From Trema orientale (taxonomy: Eukaryota > Streptophyta > Magnoliopsida > Rosales > Cannabaceae), in the NCBI GenBank assembly GCA_002914845.1, contig JXTC01000014.1, positions 1,452,958 to 1,516,957 on the forward strand: 64,000 bases of DNA, written 5' to 3'. Numbering within the stretch: position 1 is the stretch's first letter; each line of letters opens with the position of its first letter. The translations under genes were made by a program, and so were the position numbers. Below the pieces are notes generated by a model. That model saw only the letters and a list, made by a program, of their open reading frames with translations. It was not told the DNA's origin and ran no database searches. Positions 1 through 12,354 of this stretch are shown piece by piece.

Positions 1-1442
1 GAAAGAACATGTGATAAAAATGGACCAATTTAATGTAGATGTGTCATGAAGAGCCAAACGAAGAGAAGAAAATTGCTCTATATAATTCAGATCAGACACA
101 AAGAAGAACCTAGAACCAAATATTACAGGTTTTTCAAAAGAAATTTGTTACAAAATATTGAAGGGACATATAGAAATGTTATTTTCCTGATGAGGGGCAC
201 ACATATATATTTTTTTAATAGTGTCTTTGGGAGGGGGAAAAAAGACACGTCAGCATATGCATATCATATGCTTATATCAAAATAGTATGCTTTGTGTCTG
301 CGTTACTCTGATGGAAAGCATTACAATTAGGAGCAAAAGGCCTAGAAAAGTGTCCTACAAGCAAAAGTACCACTCTTACACTAGAATCTCCCATATTTAT
401 AGTATATATTTTAATATATTATAGTTCTCAACTTATAATGTTATAATAGTCTCAGTTTGTATCCATTTTTACATCTAATTTGTTGAGATCTCAAGTTCGC
501 ATGAATCATCTCTTTATAATATATATGTACTTTATATGTGTAATGACTATATTATCTTGTAATATGCTTTCCACTGAAATTTATTTCATGTACTCGATTT
601 TAAAAGGGGCTAGCTAGGAGGTTATTTTCAGAACTTTACAAAGTAAAATTTACTCAATTATTTTATATTTCACTTGTTAAAAAAATAATGTATAACATCT
701 AAAATATGAGATCGGGAATTAAAAAGTAGAAATGATTAAAAAGACAAGAACATGCATGAGAATAAATAAAAGGTGGCAGGATTTGCTCACTCTTTTTATA
801 CGTAATAGAGGAGCTTCCCACTTGTATCTCTTATCATGTGGTAGGAGTCTAGGATATTTGCCTTTAAAAAGGGAAATTTCACTATAAACTGATTGTATTT
901 ATCTGTGTTTTTTTAGCAAGAAGATCATTCTTCCTCTTCAGAAATGTCAAATAAAAAACCTTTTGGATTTGATTCTTTATTATCTAGGCACTTCTTTGAA
1001 TGTTTACTACCTATCAAATCTATCCCTCCACAAAATCAAAGAAAAACGTTATATAAGAAGGGAAAATTTCAGTGACATTCTTTTCATGTGAAAATTATGG
1101 GATATCCCTTGGACCAAAAATAATTAGACTAACGCATTTTGTACTTAAGAAAATAGATTGAAAAATCAATTAATTTTTCACTGCATAGTCATGTTAATCT
1201 TATTTAAATGATTTTTCAAAATGTAAGTACTTCATAATTAAAGGAAAATTTAATAACTTGACCAAGGGAGGGATGTCTAGGTAATTTTTTTTAGGGGGTC
1301 AAATGTAAATATTTTTGATCCATAGATGTCATTTTAATTTTGACATAAATCAGGATTTTCTATATATAATAATCCTAAGATCGCATATATCATCTCAACT
1401 TTTTTATACCATCTTATGTGCATGTTATTTTTTCTGTTTAAG
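1..1442. other. Intergenic AT-rich DNA, no gene recognised
   Basis: Only short accidental open frames are present and none resembles a known protein. The stretch is very AT-rich with homopolymer runs and no paired terminal repeats that I could match. It may contain old transposon debris or the promoter of the exon-like frame that follows. Confidence 0.5.
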
Positions 1443-1670
1443 GTTAGAAGGAATCAATATCATCGAATGCAATCAGCAATTACAAAAGTGCAAATTAAAA
1501 GCGGACAATTATCAGTCCAAAAGAAAGTCCTCCGTGGAAGCCAAAGCAAAACTTACAACGGAATAGGAAACTTTATTAACGGAGTTGTGAACAAAGTGAC
1601 AGGGGCACCCCAATGCTATTATTATAAAGAAGATGTTTATGTGGAATGTGAATTGTCAATGTTGAATTAG
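1443..1670 (+). CDS. Possible terminal exon of an unrecognised gene
   Basis: A pyrimidine-rich tract ending in TTTAAG at 1,442 could be a splice acceptor. From there a frame stays open for 75 codons and ends with TAG at 1,668-1,670. The product is basic at the start (VRRNQYHRMQ), then has a GIGNFINGVVNKVTGAP stretch and the tail QCYYYKEDVYVECEL. Base composition is less AT-biased than the surroundings, which is why it is listed. I do not recognise the family and found no convincing upstream exon. It could be a fragment of a decayed gene or chance. Confidence is low. Confidence 0.2.
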   Translation, partial: VRRNQYHRMQSAITKVQIKSGQLSVQKKVLRGSQSKTYNGIGNFINGVVNKVTGAPQCYYYKEDVYVECELSMLN

Positions 1671-3074
1671 TAAATAGTATTAACTGTATTTATCGTAAGT
1701 TTTTATTACCAACTTTATTCTCCAATTTAACGATGATGACTCGCACATGTTATGGTATTGAAAACATAAAATACCAGGTGAATCCCTAGAATTAGCATAT
1801 ACGTCCACCAACTTCTCCCAACCTAGGAGCATTCACCAGCTTCCCCCAACCCTGGGAGCTATCAGGGCCAGCACTAACGGGCCTAAAAGGCCCTACCGTG
1901 GCCTGATAAAAACACATAAGAGAATTGATGGACCGACCCACAATTCGAAGGCACACATGCATAAGCCCATCCCTAGAACTACTTTTCCAACTATGAATCA
2001 AATAAAAAAAACCAAAAGCAAAACATTAAGAGAAAAATGAATTTCATTATTTCATAGTATGATAAAACGATAGCTAGCACATTGAGCAATGTTACGAGCA
2101 TCATGATACTAAATGACTCGAGTTCGGCTAATAACTATTAGTTCTCGTATTTCTCTTAATTTATTACGATTTTTGACAACAAGGTCTTACAGTTTGACAT
2201 AAAATAACTCATAATCCAAAACATGTTTATCATAGCAAATCATGATTTAATATCCTCAGACTGCATGCATTCTCTTGCTAAATCTAAAGAAGTCAAGTTT
2301 CATTTAAGCCTTAAATTTGGGGACAAAGCTATATGCCTAATTGCCTATATTGAACATTAAGCTATATGCCTATATTGAATATTCTTCAACTTACAAAATT
2401 GACGTCCAACCTCCATGTCCTGTAACTGTGGGCCCCATACAGGGGAAAAAACAATTAATAGCATGACTTTAATGGAAAACACCAAAAACAAGAGAAGGTC
2501 TAACCTTATTAATAGCTTTTTTATTTTAAAAAATTATTTCTGTGCTTGCATTAGGATATACAATTCCACAAGCTATCAACTTGCAAAACCCATCCCAATA
2601 TTCTTCCCTTGTCATTTTCTTATCTTAAAAAAGATGGTTTTTATAATGATAAGTGTGAAAGAGAAAATAAGAAGAAGAAATAAAGAAGAAACAAGCTTTG
2701 AATTATTATTTTCTCAATAGTAGCTTGACCCAACTGAAACTGGAAATTGCTAGATAACTTATAAAACGGAGCCGATTTTTTTGGAAAAATAAAAATTCAA
2801 AATTCAAAATTTTAGGCCTTTTTTCTTGTGGAGGGAAAAAATGTCTTTTTTGTAGCTACTAGTCGGAGAATAAATATGTTGGGGTCCACCTCTATTCAAA
2901 ATTTGTTAAGTCATATTTAAGGCATAATTCAAATGTTTGATCTTGCTGTTATTGCTTTGTATCTTTTGCCATTTGTGATGTGTGCCGTGCCTTTGGGGTA
3001 AGGTGCTTATTTTTATACGGATGTTGGAGCTCTTGGCCGGCAGGGCACTACCACCAAAAACTTGAAAAACGAAA
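1671..3074. other. Intergenic, possible repeat remnant at 1,790-2,000
   Basis: Positions about 1,790-2,000 have higher GC than the flanks (runs such as cctgggagct and gggcctaaaaggccct) and hold a 69-codon minus-strand frame without a family resemblance. This looks like a transposon or LTR remnant rather than a gene. The rest is featureless AT-rich sequence. Confidence 0.35.
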
Positions 3075-3083
3075 ATAAAAGAA
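3075..3083. repeat. Target-site duplication, left copy
   Basis: ataaaagaa; identical to the 9 bases at 4,020-4,028 that follow the right terminal inverted repeat. Confidence 0.85.
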
Positions 3084-4019
3084 GGGTTAATGGCACCATT
3101 AGTCTCCAACCTATGATCATTTTGGCATATTGGTCCTCAATCTTTTTTTTGTGGTATTTAAGTCCTAAATGTTTATTTTTTTTTTTGGCACCATTGGTCC
3201 TTTTGGCATATACCATCCAAGATTCTGTTAAAATTTATTTGAATGAGAGAAATTTTACACCATTGATCTCGAATTTTCAATTATTTAACAATTTGGTCCA
3301 TAATTATTTATACCTTTGTATTCATATTTCCAATTAACAATAATGCATTTGCCAATATTCAAGAAAATTAAAATTCAAAGACGGATATAAAACAAACAGT
3401 TCATTTAAAAACCAAATTCAAAAAAGAAAAAAATTGTACTAATAAACCTTAGTTTATGTCAAACTATAGTAACTTTATGAATAAAAAATAATTATTTTAC
3501 CATTTTTAAAACTAAAAAAAAATTTGCATACAGTCATACACGCTTTTACACTAGTCAAATTTGACTGAAAATTTACTACATCTATTAAATATTTATATAA
3601 TTATGAATGGTTATTCTAAAAAATTAATTAACTATTTGTAGCAAATAAGCCCGAAAAGTTTTATAGTTTTCCATTAAATGTTCATTTCTTTATGTAATTG
3701 CATCTATCAATATTTCGAAAAATTAATTTTTTAGAATTTTAATTTTTTGAAAGATTGGCAGATGCAATATTGTTAATTGGAAATATGAATACCAAAAAAT
3801 AATTATAGATCAAATTGTTAAATAATTAAAAATTCGAGATCAATGTTATAAAATTTCTCACATTCAAATAAATTTTAACGGAATCTTGGATGGAATATGC
3901 CGAAAGGACCAATGGTCCCAAAAAAAATAAATATTTAGGACTCAAATGCCACAAAATAAAGGTTGAAGACCAATATGCCAAAACAATCATAGGTTGAGGA
4001 CCAATGGTGCCATTAACCC
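3084..4019. mobile_element. Non-autonomous Mutator-like foldback element, 936 bp
   Basis: The two ends are long inverted repeats of roughly 290 bp. The left begins GGGTTAATGGCACCATTAGT and the right, reverse-complemented, begins GGGTTAATGGCACCATTGGT. Similarity continues through the TTTGGCATATTGGTC, TCCTAAAT and ATTTCCAATTAACAAT blocks. The element is flanked by an identical 9-bp direct repeat, ataaaagaa (3,075-3,083 and 4,020-4,028). Long terminal inverted repeats plus 9-bp target duplications are diagnostic of Mutator-like elements. The short internal part has no transposase ORF, so it depends on an enzyme supplied elsewhere. Frames inside the arms are inverted copies of each other, not genes. 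Confidence 0.88.
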
Positions 4020-4028
4020 ATAAAAGAA
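4020..4028. repeat. Target-site duplication, right copy
   Basis: ataaaagaa, matching 3,075-3,083 exactly, as expected for a 9-bp Mutator-like staggered insertion. Confidence 0.85.
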
Positions 4029-7000
4029 CAAAGGAAAATCTCATAACTAATCTGCTACATTTGGAACAGACTTTGATATGTATTTGTATGTATATTTTAT
4101 TGATTTGTTTTTATATACATATATATATATTATATATTTTGTATGAAAAGGGAATTCTTAAGAGTAGACTTTCTTTAGTTCTTTTACATTAGACAAGAAT
4201 TTGTAGATGAATTTGAACTAAACATTTCTTCTTTATTGCTTTGAACAACCTGACATGACAAGTTGACAACTCTTCAATTGTATTATGCTTCTTCTTCTCT
4301 CTCTTCAATAAAAAGCCAAGGACGCCAAATGATATTGGACACCAAATATCTAGAAGGAAATTAGAATGGGTGTTCTTTTTGGACGCGATTTTAATATATT
4401 TTTCTCCTTTTTAAGAAGAATTAGTTGCATAGGAGTTGATGTGTTATGTGAAGTGATCTACAAGATATTCACTAAATCAATTTGATATATCCTCTATCCA
4501 CAAGTATGATATCTATTAAATCAGTTGGTATAACAGATATAATGGAACATAAAGCTAAATATTGAAAAAAGGGACAGTTTTCGATGACTTAAAAAATCGA
4601 TCATTCTCGTGAAAGGCTTATGACATATTTACTAAAGGGTAATGGGAATCATATATGTGGTAATGATTTCTATTTAGTTATTTATCAAAATATGAGAATG
4701 GGAGAACTGTATAGAGTCTACATAAAATTGAGAGAAAAGAATGGAAATGCTTCCCCTCCTAACATCCTAAGGAATATCATTACCTGTAAAGACTCTTATC
4801 TATCTATTTATAATTAAAATATTAAAATACAATTTTATTCTCAAAATATCTATAATTTAGTCAATTATAGCATTCCCATTACGTTTCTTGTGTTAAGTAA
4901 ACATATGAATGGTGTTTTAATGGTTTTGATTCTTTTTCCCATAAATTTAAAGTAAACAACATAATATAAATGATGATTATGATTCTCCTCCATTTTTCTC
5001 CTTTTCATTTCCCATTTCATTTATTCCGATTGCGATTACGGTGAAGTAAACATGTTATTAAAGTGTTCTGTTTGGAGCCGTGCACTCTAGTGATTTGAGG
5101 GCTCGTCTGGTACGCATGACTGGATTAGATTGGACTGGACCAATAATTAAGATTGAACTATTCAATACTGTACTGTGTTTGGTGTAACTCAGGACTAGAG
5201 CATAAATACATAATAAAAATTTTATTAATGTAGTTTTCATAATATTTTTTTTTTATGAAATAAGAAGATAAATATTTCATAAATTGGAGAGAGAAAATTA
5301 AATAATAATAAAATAAATAATATTATTTTATTTTATTTTTAATAATTATTATATGTTTATTTTTTTTAAAAAAAAATGGGATATGCATTTTTTTTATATT
5401 TAAGAATAGACAAAAGATTAAAAACATTATATCCAAAAAAGTTTTTTCCAAAAAAGGAAAGCCACGGTCCTTGGGACTAAATAAACCTAAGTTTAAGTGG
5501 GACTATTTAGTCCCAAAGGAGAAGTATTATTTTAGTAAAATTAGACATTATATGGTATTTATTGAAATTTTTTTGAAAAATACGGTGATTAGCGTTTTTT
5601 CAAAATGTGGTACGGTTTTTATTAGAAAAATATCGTTTTAAAAAAATATTTAGAAAAATATCATTTTTAAAATAGTAACTAGTAATCGGTAACCAGTTTT
5701 CAGACACTGGTAATTAGTAACTAAAGGTACTTATAACTAGTATATAGCTGGTAACCAGTAACCGGTAATAATTTTTCAGAAACTGGTAACTAGTAACCAT
5801 TTTAAAAATATATTTTTCTAAATTTTTTTTAAAAAGTGATATTTTTTTAATAAAAACCGCACGAAAATTTGAATAAAGCCTGACTTCCGTATTTTTGTAA
5901 TTTTTTTTACTTTTTATAAGTAAAAGTGTTAGAAACCCTATTATTTTGGAGATTGAACTATTTTGTCCAGTCCACTAAAAGGTCCAAATATAGGACTGGA
6001 CTCTTAGTCCAGTTCTTTCCTATTGTCCTGCCCCCCAAACGGGGCTGAGGTAATGAGTCAGAGACTCGTGGACTTTTAGTTCCAACTTTGTTGAACTGTC
6101 TTGTGCTGTGAGGTTTGAGGCCCAAATAGGGGATGGACCCAATTAATAGTGGTCGGGGCCAACATAACTTTTCTAAGAGTGCATCTTGTTGAATTCATAA
6201 TATCTGATCACCTATTGGTGATGGTTGTGGTTTTAGAAAATCATAAATCTATGATCACATAGTATTGTGTGTCATTACTATATGGGGCTTACTGCAAAAC
6301 TGCTGAATTTTGGGACTATTTGAAGTAAATGTCTGTTTTTCAAATTCTGTAACAAAATAATCGGTCTATCAGTGTATATAAAGTGTAAATTATGATATAC
6401 TCATAATAAAAATTAATGTACTCAGTACATAAACTAAATATGATATATAAGTAGACATAACGAATGTAAAAATACATACAGATGGACATTTAATTATAAA
6501 AGAGAAAAATGAACATTTATTAAAATGATCACTATCACACTCATAGAAAAGTCATTTTAAAATGAGTAATGATAGGGACACCAAATTTTTTTATCCCAAA
6601 AACTTACTCCACATGATATAGCATGCATTTCAATCACTTCTTATTTTCAAGTGGGACCATACCACTTAATGCTATGTGGCTAAAAATGATATCACATCAC
6701 TAGTATAAATTTTTAGTGAAATATTTTGGTGTTCTAATTTTTACCCTTTTAAAATATAGGGCTTCTTATGAAAATCCCAGCCTAAAGTCCAAAAAATTAA
6801 AAAATCCTAAGCTGATTTTTTTTTTTAAATAGAAATCCCAAATTTATTTAAAGAAATATTTAGAAAATACCAATTTTTTTTTCAAAAGTAGTATTTTTCT
6901 AAAATTTTCCAAAGTGATATTTTTCTAAATATATACCGTATTTTTCTGAAGATTTTGACTATCCAAGATTTTTTTTTTTTGGTTGAAAATTTAACATTTA

Positions 7001-8430
7001 AATCAAATTTTCTTTTGCTTCAAAAAAAAAAAAAATTCAAATTTTCTCTAAAATGTAGTCCTATTGAAATTGTTTTGGCCCAAATTATAGGTCTATTTTC
7101 TGCTCAAACAGGATGGAAGGATACGTTGTAGATAGGGTTGGATTATTTATTATTTCTTTCAAGAACAAATAAATTGATTTATAATGTTATTATGGATACA
7201 CAAAATTTACATATAATGATTTGGCATAGTTTTTAAGCACCCATGTATATAGCATGTGTTCTATTTTATAAAAACTTAGTGGATAAAAGACATGCCACAT
7301 CATGGAATATAAATTTTATATGACCCATTTACAATATATACTTCTTTTTTTTTCTTTTTTTTTTTAAAGAGCTCTATAGTCTATACTTTATGCGTATACA
7401 AAAGAATGTAGTGTGAAAATTATAGTTGCAGCTATTAACCATATTGCCGCCCAAAACTCTTTGCAAAATATATAAATAGACTTTTTAAATTATAACTTAA
7501 TCACACTTGACCATGCTTGCCAGACCACTAAAATGTCTATTTCACAAAGAGCTTTTAAAAAGGGTCATTTCCCAGAATATATTATTAAAACGGTCTATTC
7601 CCCATTTCTCTAAAAGGGATAACCTCTCTTTCATTTTTTTGTGAAAGAACAAAAGTAATCCTATAAGATACCAAATTCATCATTGTTATTGTTTTTCTTA
7701 CGTCCTATTAACTCTAATTGTTGACCAAATGATGTCATAGTTATCCACAAATGAAACTTCTAAGTACTAGTGCCACAGTTAAAAAACATAAAGCAATATT
7801 ATTTGTCCCGAGTCAGAAGACTAACATGGATCACGCTGGATAAAAACAATACATAAAAATAAATGATATTCAAGTAGACCTCACTGTCAAAGGAAGCCAC
7901 ATCAGTCCGAAAATTGTCCTGTTTAGAATAAATAGCTTTTTTTTGAAAAACATAATATTTTGTTGCTAAAATAAGATCATAAATAATTGAATATGCGGTC
8001 CCAAACTTATCATGATTGATAAGTACATCATCTCCTATATTGAGAGATTTAAGGTTTGAATCCTCTATTCATTATTAAAAAAAAAAAAAAATCCGTAGGA
8101 CAATAAATGTAAACGAAACAAAGTTTGACACCCAAGTACATACTACTAAAACTCAATGTCTCATGCCACATTGTTCAAGCACTTTGAGAATATAACCAAA
8201 CAAAATAAATAAATAAAAATAAAAGAAGAAGAATGACTATAGTCATCAAATTAAACTTAGCTGTCCAACAAACAAAAGCTTGACCTTAGTAATAAGTAAT
8301 AACCATCTAACAAAAACTGATCGGATCTCAGATCGATCGAGAAATTTGCAAACTTTCCCCGAAAACCTACCTAAAATAGAAGTTACGAAAATATATAGCT
8401 AGTAGTGCTAATATTTTTGACCTAATGAAA
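4029..8430. other. Intergenic block of nested AT-rich MITE-like repeats
   Basis: No gene recognised. Visible structures: a foldback pair ggtaatgggaat / attcccattac at about 4,640-4,890; a possible TIR element from about 5,098 (gggctcgtctggta) to about 6,050 (ccaaacggggct); a palindromic repeat at about 5,555-5,935 listed separately; and a small foldback with gggacaccaaa at about 6,573 and tttggtgttct at about 6,735. A further repeat of the 'fragmented aaatatcacttttt' type lies at about 6,770-7,080. All are non-coding. Confidence 0.45.
5555..5935. repeat. Palindromic MITE family B, copy 1
   Basis: AT-rich element with a self-complementary core made of alternating gtaactagt, aaccagt and accggtaat motifs, flanked by atatttagaaaaatatca-type arms and gtacggtttttatta / aataaaaaccg ends. 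Related copies lie near 23,655-24,015 and 55,150-55,540, so this is an interspersed repeat. Ends are approximate and no target duplication was established. Confidence 0.5.
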
Positions 8431-9128
8431 TCAATTGGAGGGGACATGGTAATATTTTCCTTTACACATGCATCTGTAGACAATGGGGCAAGACTCCACA
8501 GAGCACTTGAAGCTCACCATCACCCTCTTACATGGGAAGCATGGCCCACAAGCGTGTGAACAGTCCGGCAAGCTTGACCCTGTTGGGTACAGTTCCATCC
8601 CCAGTTCTTCATCTCTATCCTGCTATATAAATACACGTTAAAACCATATATAAATTTATCCCATGATAAAAATCTATGAATTTTTATGTTTGATTAAAGA
8701 ACATTAATTAGTGGCAAAAATTAACCTTAGGGTACTTGGGATACTTGTCTCCATTGCCAACACCACCTTCTCGTTGTGAGCTAACGGACATATCTTAAAA
8801 AAAGAAAAAGAAAAAGTGTTAAATAAAGTTAATTTGAGGGAAATTATGTACTCATGAGAACATATATATATATATATACGTTTTAAAAAAATTAAAAATT
8901 AAGACATGGTGTGTAGGGACAAACTAATGATACTTCTACTTGGATTATATCACTAGCAAAACGGTAATTATTAAAAGCTAATTATATCACCATGCGTGAT
9001 TAAGTAGACATTGACTTACAATGGTGAGGCCTCAAACCAAGGCAGCTACTAACCATCATGATTACCGCAAAGAAAATCACGAGCACAGAAGCTGAATTCT
9101 GAACTCTAAGAATCACTAAGCTCTTCAT
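8431..9128 (-). CDS. EPF2/EPFL7: EPF2/EPFL7-type secreted cysteine-rich peptide precursor
   Basis: Exons (minus strand) are 9,020-9,128, 8,726-8,793 and 8,431-8,619, joined by GT-AG introns in frame and giving 121 residues. Residues 1 to about 34 form a signal peptide with hydrophobic core SVLVIFFAVIMMVSSCLG. A variable pro-region follows. The C-terminal 52 residues are the EPF domain, starting YPTGSSLPDCSHACGPCFPC. Its eight cysteines are at 79, 83, 86, 89, 98, 103, 109 and 111, and the chain ends CKGKYYHVPSN. Family members are secreted, disulfide-knotted ligands of ERECTA-family receptors and TMM. EPF2 limits entry of protodermal cells into the stomatal lineage. The match is to the EPF2/EPFL7 branch rather than EPF1, and I cannot choose between the two members. 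Relative to EPF2 as I remember it, one residue is missing between Cys98 and Cys103. The gene looks intact. Confidence 0.9.
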
Positions 9129-9284
9129 GCTTAATCACTTTTACTTAAATAAGCTAATGCTTTAAGTTTGTTTTTGTTACAAGGTTGGAAAACTTGAAGA
9201 GAATATAGATAAGTACTCTAGTAAGGAGGAGATTTCATCAGAGAAAATGGTTAAAAAAGAGGTAAAAGAAAATGGTGTTGGTGA

Positions 9285-9300
9285 GTAGCAATATATGCAG
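9285..9300 (-). promoter_or_regulatory. Possible TATA element of the EPF gene
   Basis: On the minus strand the sequence GCATATATTGC lies about 160 bp upstream of the EPF start codon, in a plausible place for a TATA box with a leader of about 130 nt. This rests on sequence only. Confidence 0.25.
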
Positions 9301-11990
9301 CGAGAAAATAGAGATTTTATTTTCTTTATTTGAACGAAGAGAGAGTTTTAATTAATGTGGAGATAGAACGTAGAAGGTACAACCTGTTGCACTCACATGA
9401 TCCACGGCCATTTTTTTTTTCTTTTTTTTTTTCAAATTAAGCCCTTTCACATGTTTTCGTAAGTCATTCCCAGAATAAAATAATAAACAAAACCTTATCT
9501 TTTTTTCTATGTCTCTCTCTGTCCTTAAATGAACAAAGAATCATTTAATCCAACAACTATATAAATATACATAGATATATTCATGTATCTGTATCTATAT
9601 GTTGGATCACCCTGTATGCACCGATATAACTCGCATATGTTAACCATGTTGTAAAATATTATATACGTATAAATACGTGTGTTGATCAAAATTAATATCA
9701 TAACTAGCCTTACCATATGGTCCATGTTTGAGGGTTTAAATATCTCAATTAGCTACGTGAAAGAAAGATCTCACTTCTATAAATGTCTACGAAGAACAGT
9801 TTTTTGTTTATTAAAAAGACTCTACATGCCCATGGAAGACAAATTAAGTAGGAGGGCAGGGGAACATTTATTTGGGTGCAATTTAATAAATGTGTATTCA
9901 TATTTATGATTATTATTATTGTGTGATGTTTTATTAGAGAGAGTGCTATATGGTATCTAGATACGAAGATAACGAGGGAATTCACGTGCACAGGCAGTTA
10001 TATGTGTAGGGTGTTATATATTAGTAAGGTACTACTATTAATAGATAGGAAGTGTCGAAGGGCAATTGAATAGGGGCTCTGCCATAAACGTGAATTCAGA
10101 ACTTGGAATTCAATGAAAGTATTACTCTTCAATTATTACGTGCTTTTATATATGTATGTACACATATATTTATTGATCAAACTTGCCATATATTGTATAC
10201 ATGTATTATACATACGTATGTAATATGTGTATGTATGTCTAATTTGGTTGATTGACAAACGCTTCAGCAGGCAACCAGTGATTTTCCATCACTATGCTTG
10301 GAGGCCGGGGTTGCCTTAACGAATTTGGAGGGCCTAAGGCGACATTTTTTTTATTTTAAAAATATTTAACCAAAACTGATCTTATGAGAAATTTTTAAAC
10401 GGTGTTCTATGAAAATTTAGAAATTTAAAACTATATATATTCAAATAGCAAAAAGAAACTAGAAAATAAAATCAATAACAATACGTACTACACTGAAAAA
10501 TCAAGTTTGGATGAAGATTATTTTAAACTCTTCGACACAACTTGTGTTGAGGTATATTAGCTGGGTAATAAATGCATAAATTATGAGTGTATTTTAACCA
10601 GATTATATATATCATATTAATGACCCTTTTTGGGGTGGCAGAGGGAAAATTTACTACGTACTAAAAGAGTCAAAGTTAAATGAAAAATTAAAGACAATTA
10701 AAAGTTTTCAGGCGAAGAAAGTTCTATAGTAACATATAGAATGAAACAAAAACAAAATATTGTCGTAATTTGGAAAAGAAAGCAAGATGTATAACAATTT
10801 CTTTTGGAATAAATAATAGATTTATGAATTTTAGAAAAATCCATTTATTTATTGAATCCAAGTTATATTGAAATTATTATAGATTATTTATGTATTTTAG
10901 GCCTAAGAATAAATATTATAGGCTTTAAATATATGAGATCATAAGAGGTAAATTAATAATTTGGGTGGGGTCTTAGCTTAAGGTGAAGTCTATAAGAGAT
11001 TGCATTAAGGCGCCGAATTTTAGATCATAGTTTGTAAAATAGCCGTTTTTTAAATACTGTTTAAAAATGACTGAATTTTAAAAATTATCTAAAAAATGAC
11101 CTTTTATATTTAATATATCAAAATATATTGATTTATTTTTTCAAAAACTGATTTACTTTTTCAAAAAATTGATTTACTTTATTTAGTTTATCAAAATATG
11201 TTGATTTATTTTTTTAAAAGTGATTTACTTTTTCAAAAATTGAATTACTTTATAAAAAAATAAATCAACTAAGAAACGGCTATTTCTCAAAATAAAATTA
11301 TAAAATGGTTACTTATTAAATTGATCTTAAAAAATTGGCCATTTTTTATAAATATTCTTGCGTTAATGGCCTTAACCTTGAGCCTTGAGATTGGAGGATC
11401 AGATCACTTAGACCGGTTCCAAGATGTGCTTGCTGCACTTGCATCTCTCATCACAACATCAGGTGGCAATGGGATAATTAGAAATACCGCCATCGTCACT
11501 ACTTTGGAAGCCATGAACTAACTCTATTTCTGAATTACCAATATTTAAGCTATGAGAACTCCCCGTGTCTAAAAGCATTTTACTTCCGATTTTTTTAAGC
11601 TATGTGACTATGTCTATAGCTACAAGGAAAAGCCTTGATCTGCGACATTTTATAAGTTGAGTTGTTGACCCCAATAAGACATTGTTTCCCATAGTCCTAT
11701 CTACATACGTAACGATCAATCTTTTCCATTTACATATTGATTTAAATGCTGTTGAACATGGCCATCCTTTAAAGACTCCTAGCAACTTAGGAATCTAACG
11801 CGCGCTAAGTGGAAACCGGATTGGAGAGTTTGAAGATATCTAGTGTCTTGCTTGTTGAATATACGACAATATAGGAGACTTAAATGGATTAGCACTTTTA
11901 TTCAATTTAGGACTCTCTTGTTTTTGTTTAGTCGGTATTGTAGATGATCAGCCGTGAGTTAAATTTTAGAGTCCTAGTTAAAATTGGGCA
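9301..11990. other. Intergenic, repeats and one small coding-like patch
   Basis: Mostly AT-rich sequence. A repeat of short 'tgatttactttttcaaaaa' units lies at about 11,030-11,340, inside a larger foldback (taaaatagccgttttttaaa near 11,037; ggccattttttataaatatt near 11,337). Positions 11,360-11,520 have balanced base composition and are open on both strands; the minus frame starts MASKVVTMAVFLIIPLPPD and has a signal-peptide look, but it stops after 36 codons with no recognisable family. I annotate no gene here. Confidence 0.4.
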
Positions 11991-11999
11991 TTAGCACAT

Positions 12000-12350
12000 A
12001 GTTCTCTAAATAATCTTTATGGGCAGCGTGAGAAATTTATTCTCGTGGGCATAAGGTTGTATTTGAGAGAGAGCTAGAGAGAGGGTAAAAGGATTATCTT
12101 GTAAACTTGGTGAGATGGTGCACTTTGGGTTTCTTCAACTAGACGAAAAACTGTGAAGAGTATATAAATTTATTCTCGTAGACATAGACTATATTTTATA
12201 GCTAAACCACATTAAATGATTTGTATTCATGGGTGTGTATGAGTATTTTCTTCATTTGTTTTCAGATTCTAATCTTTATTCTAAGGATCAGAATAAATTA
12301 CAAGTGGCTCTAGATTCACAATAAGTAGTATCAATAGCTAGGTTACTTCA
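12000..12350 (+). mobile_element. Decayed LTR 3' part and primer-binding-site remnant of a copia element
   Basis: Sequence resembling a copia R-U5 region (gggtttcttcaactagacg and downstream) is followed at about 12,325 by gtagtatcaatagc. That is a degraded version of the TGGTATCAGAGC primer-binding site typical of plant copia elements that prime on initiator Met-tRNA. The gag remnant follows directly. The left boundary is uncertain. Confidence 0.5.
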
Positions 12351-12354
12351 ATAG

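Noticed and set aside
3062..4044. Similar ~90- and 72-codon frames on opposite strands
   Set aside because: They are the two inverted arms of the Mutator-like element, not a gene pair.
5098..6050. Possible TIR transposon with gggctcgtctgg / ccaaacggggct ends
   Set aside because: The inverted match is short and imperfect and I could not define a target duplication, so it is only mentioned in the regional note.
9679..9909. 76-codon frame downstream of the EPF gene
   Set aside because: Overlaps an equally long accidental minus frame; no domain and AT-rich composition.
11360..11520. Minus frame MASKVVTMAVFLIIPLPPD as a small secreted protein gene
   Set aside because: Stops after 36 codons with no cysteine or peptide motif and no acceptor/donor giving a sensible extension.
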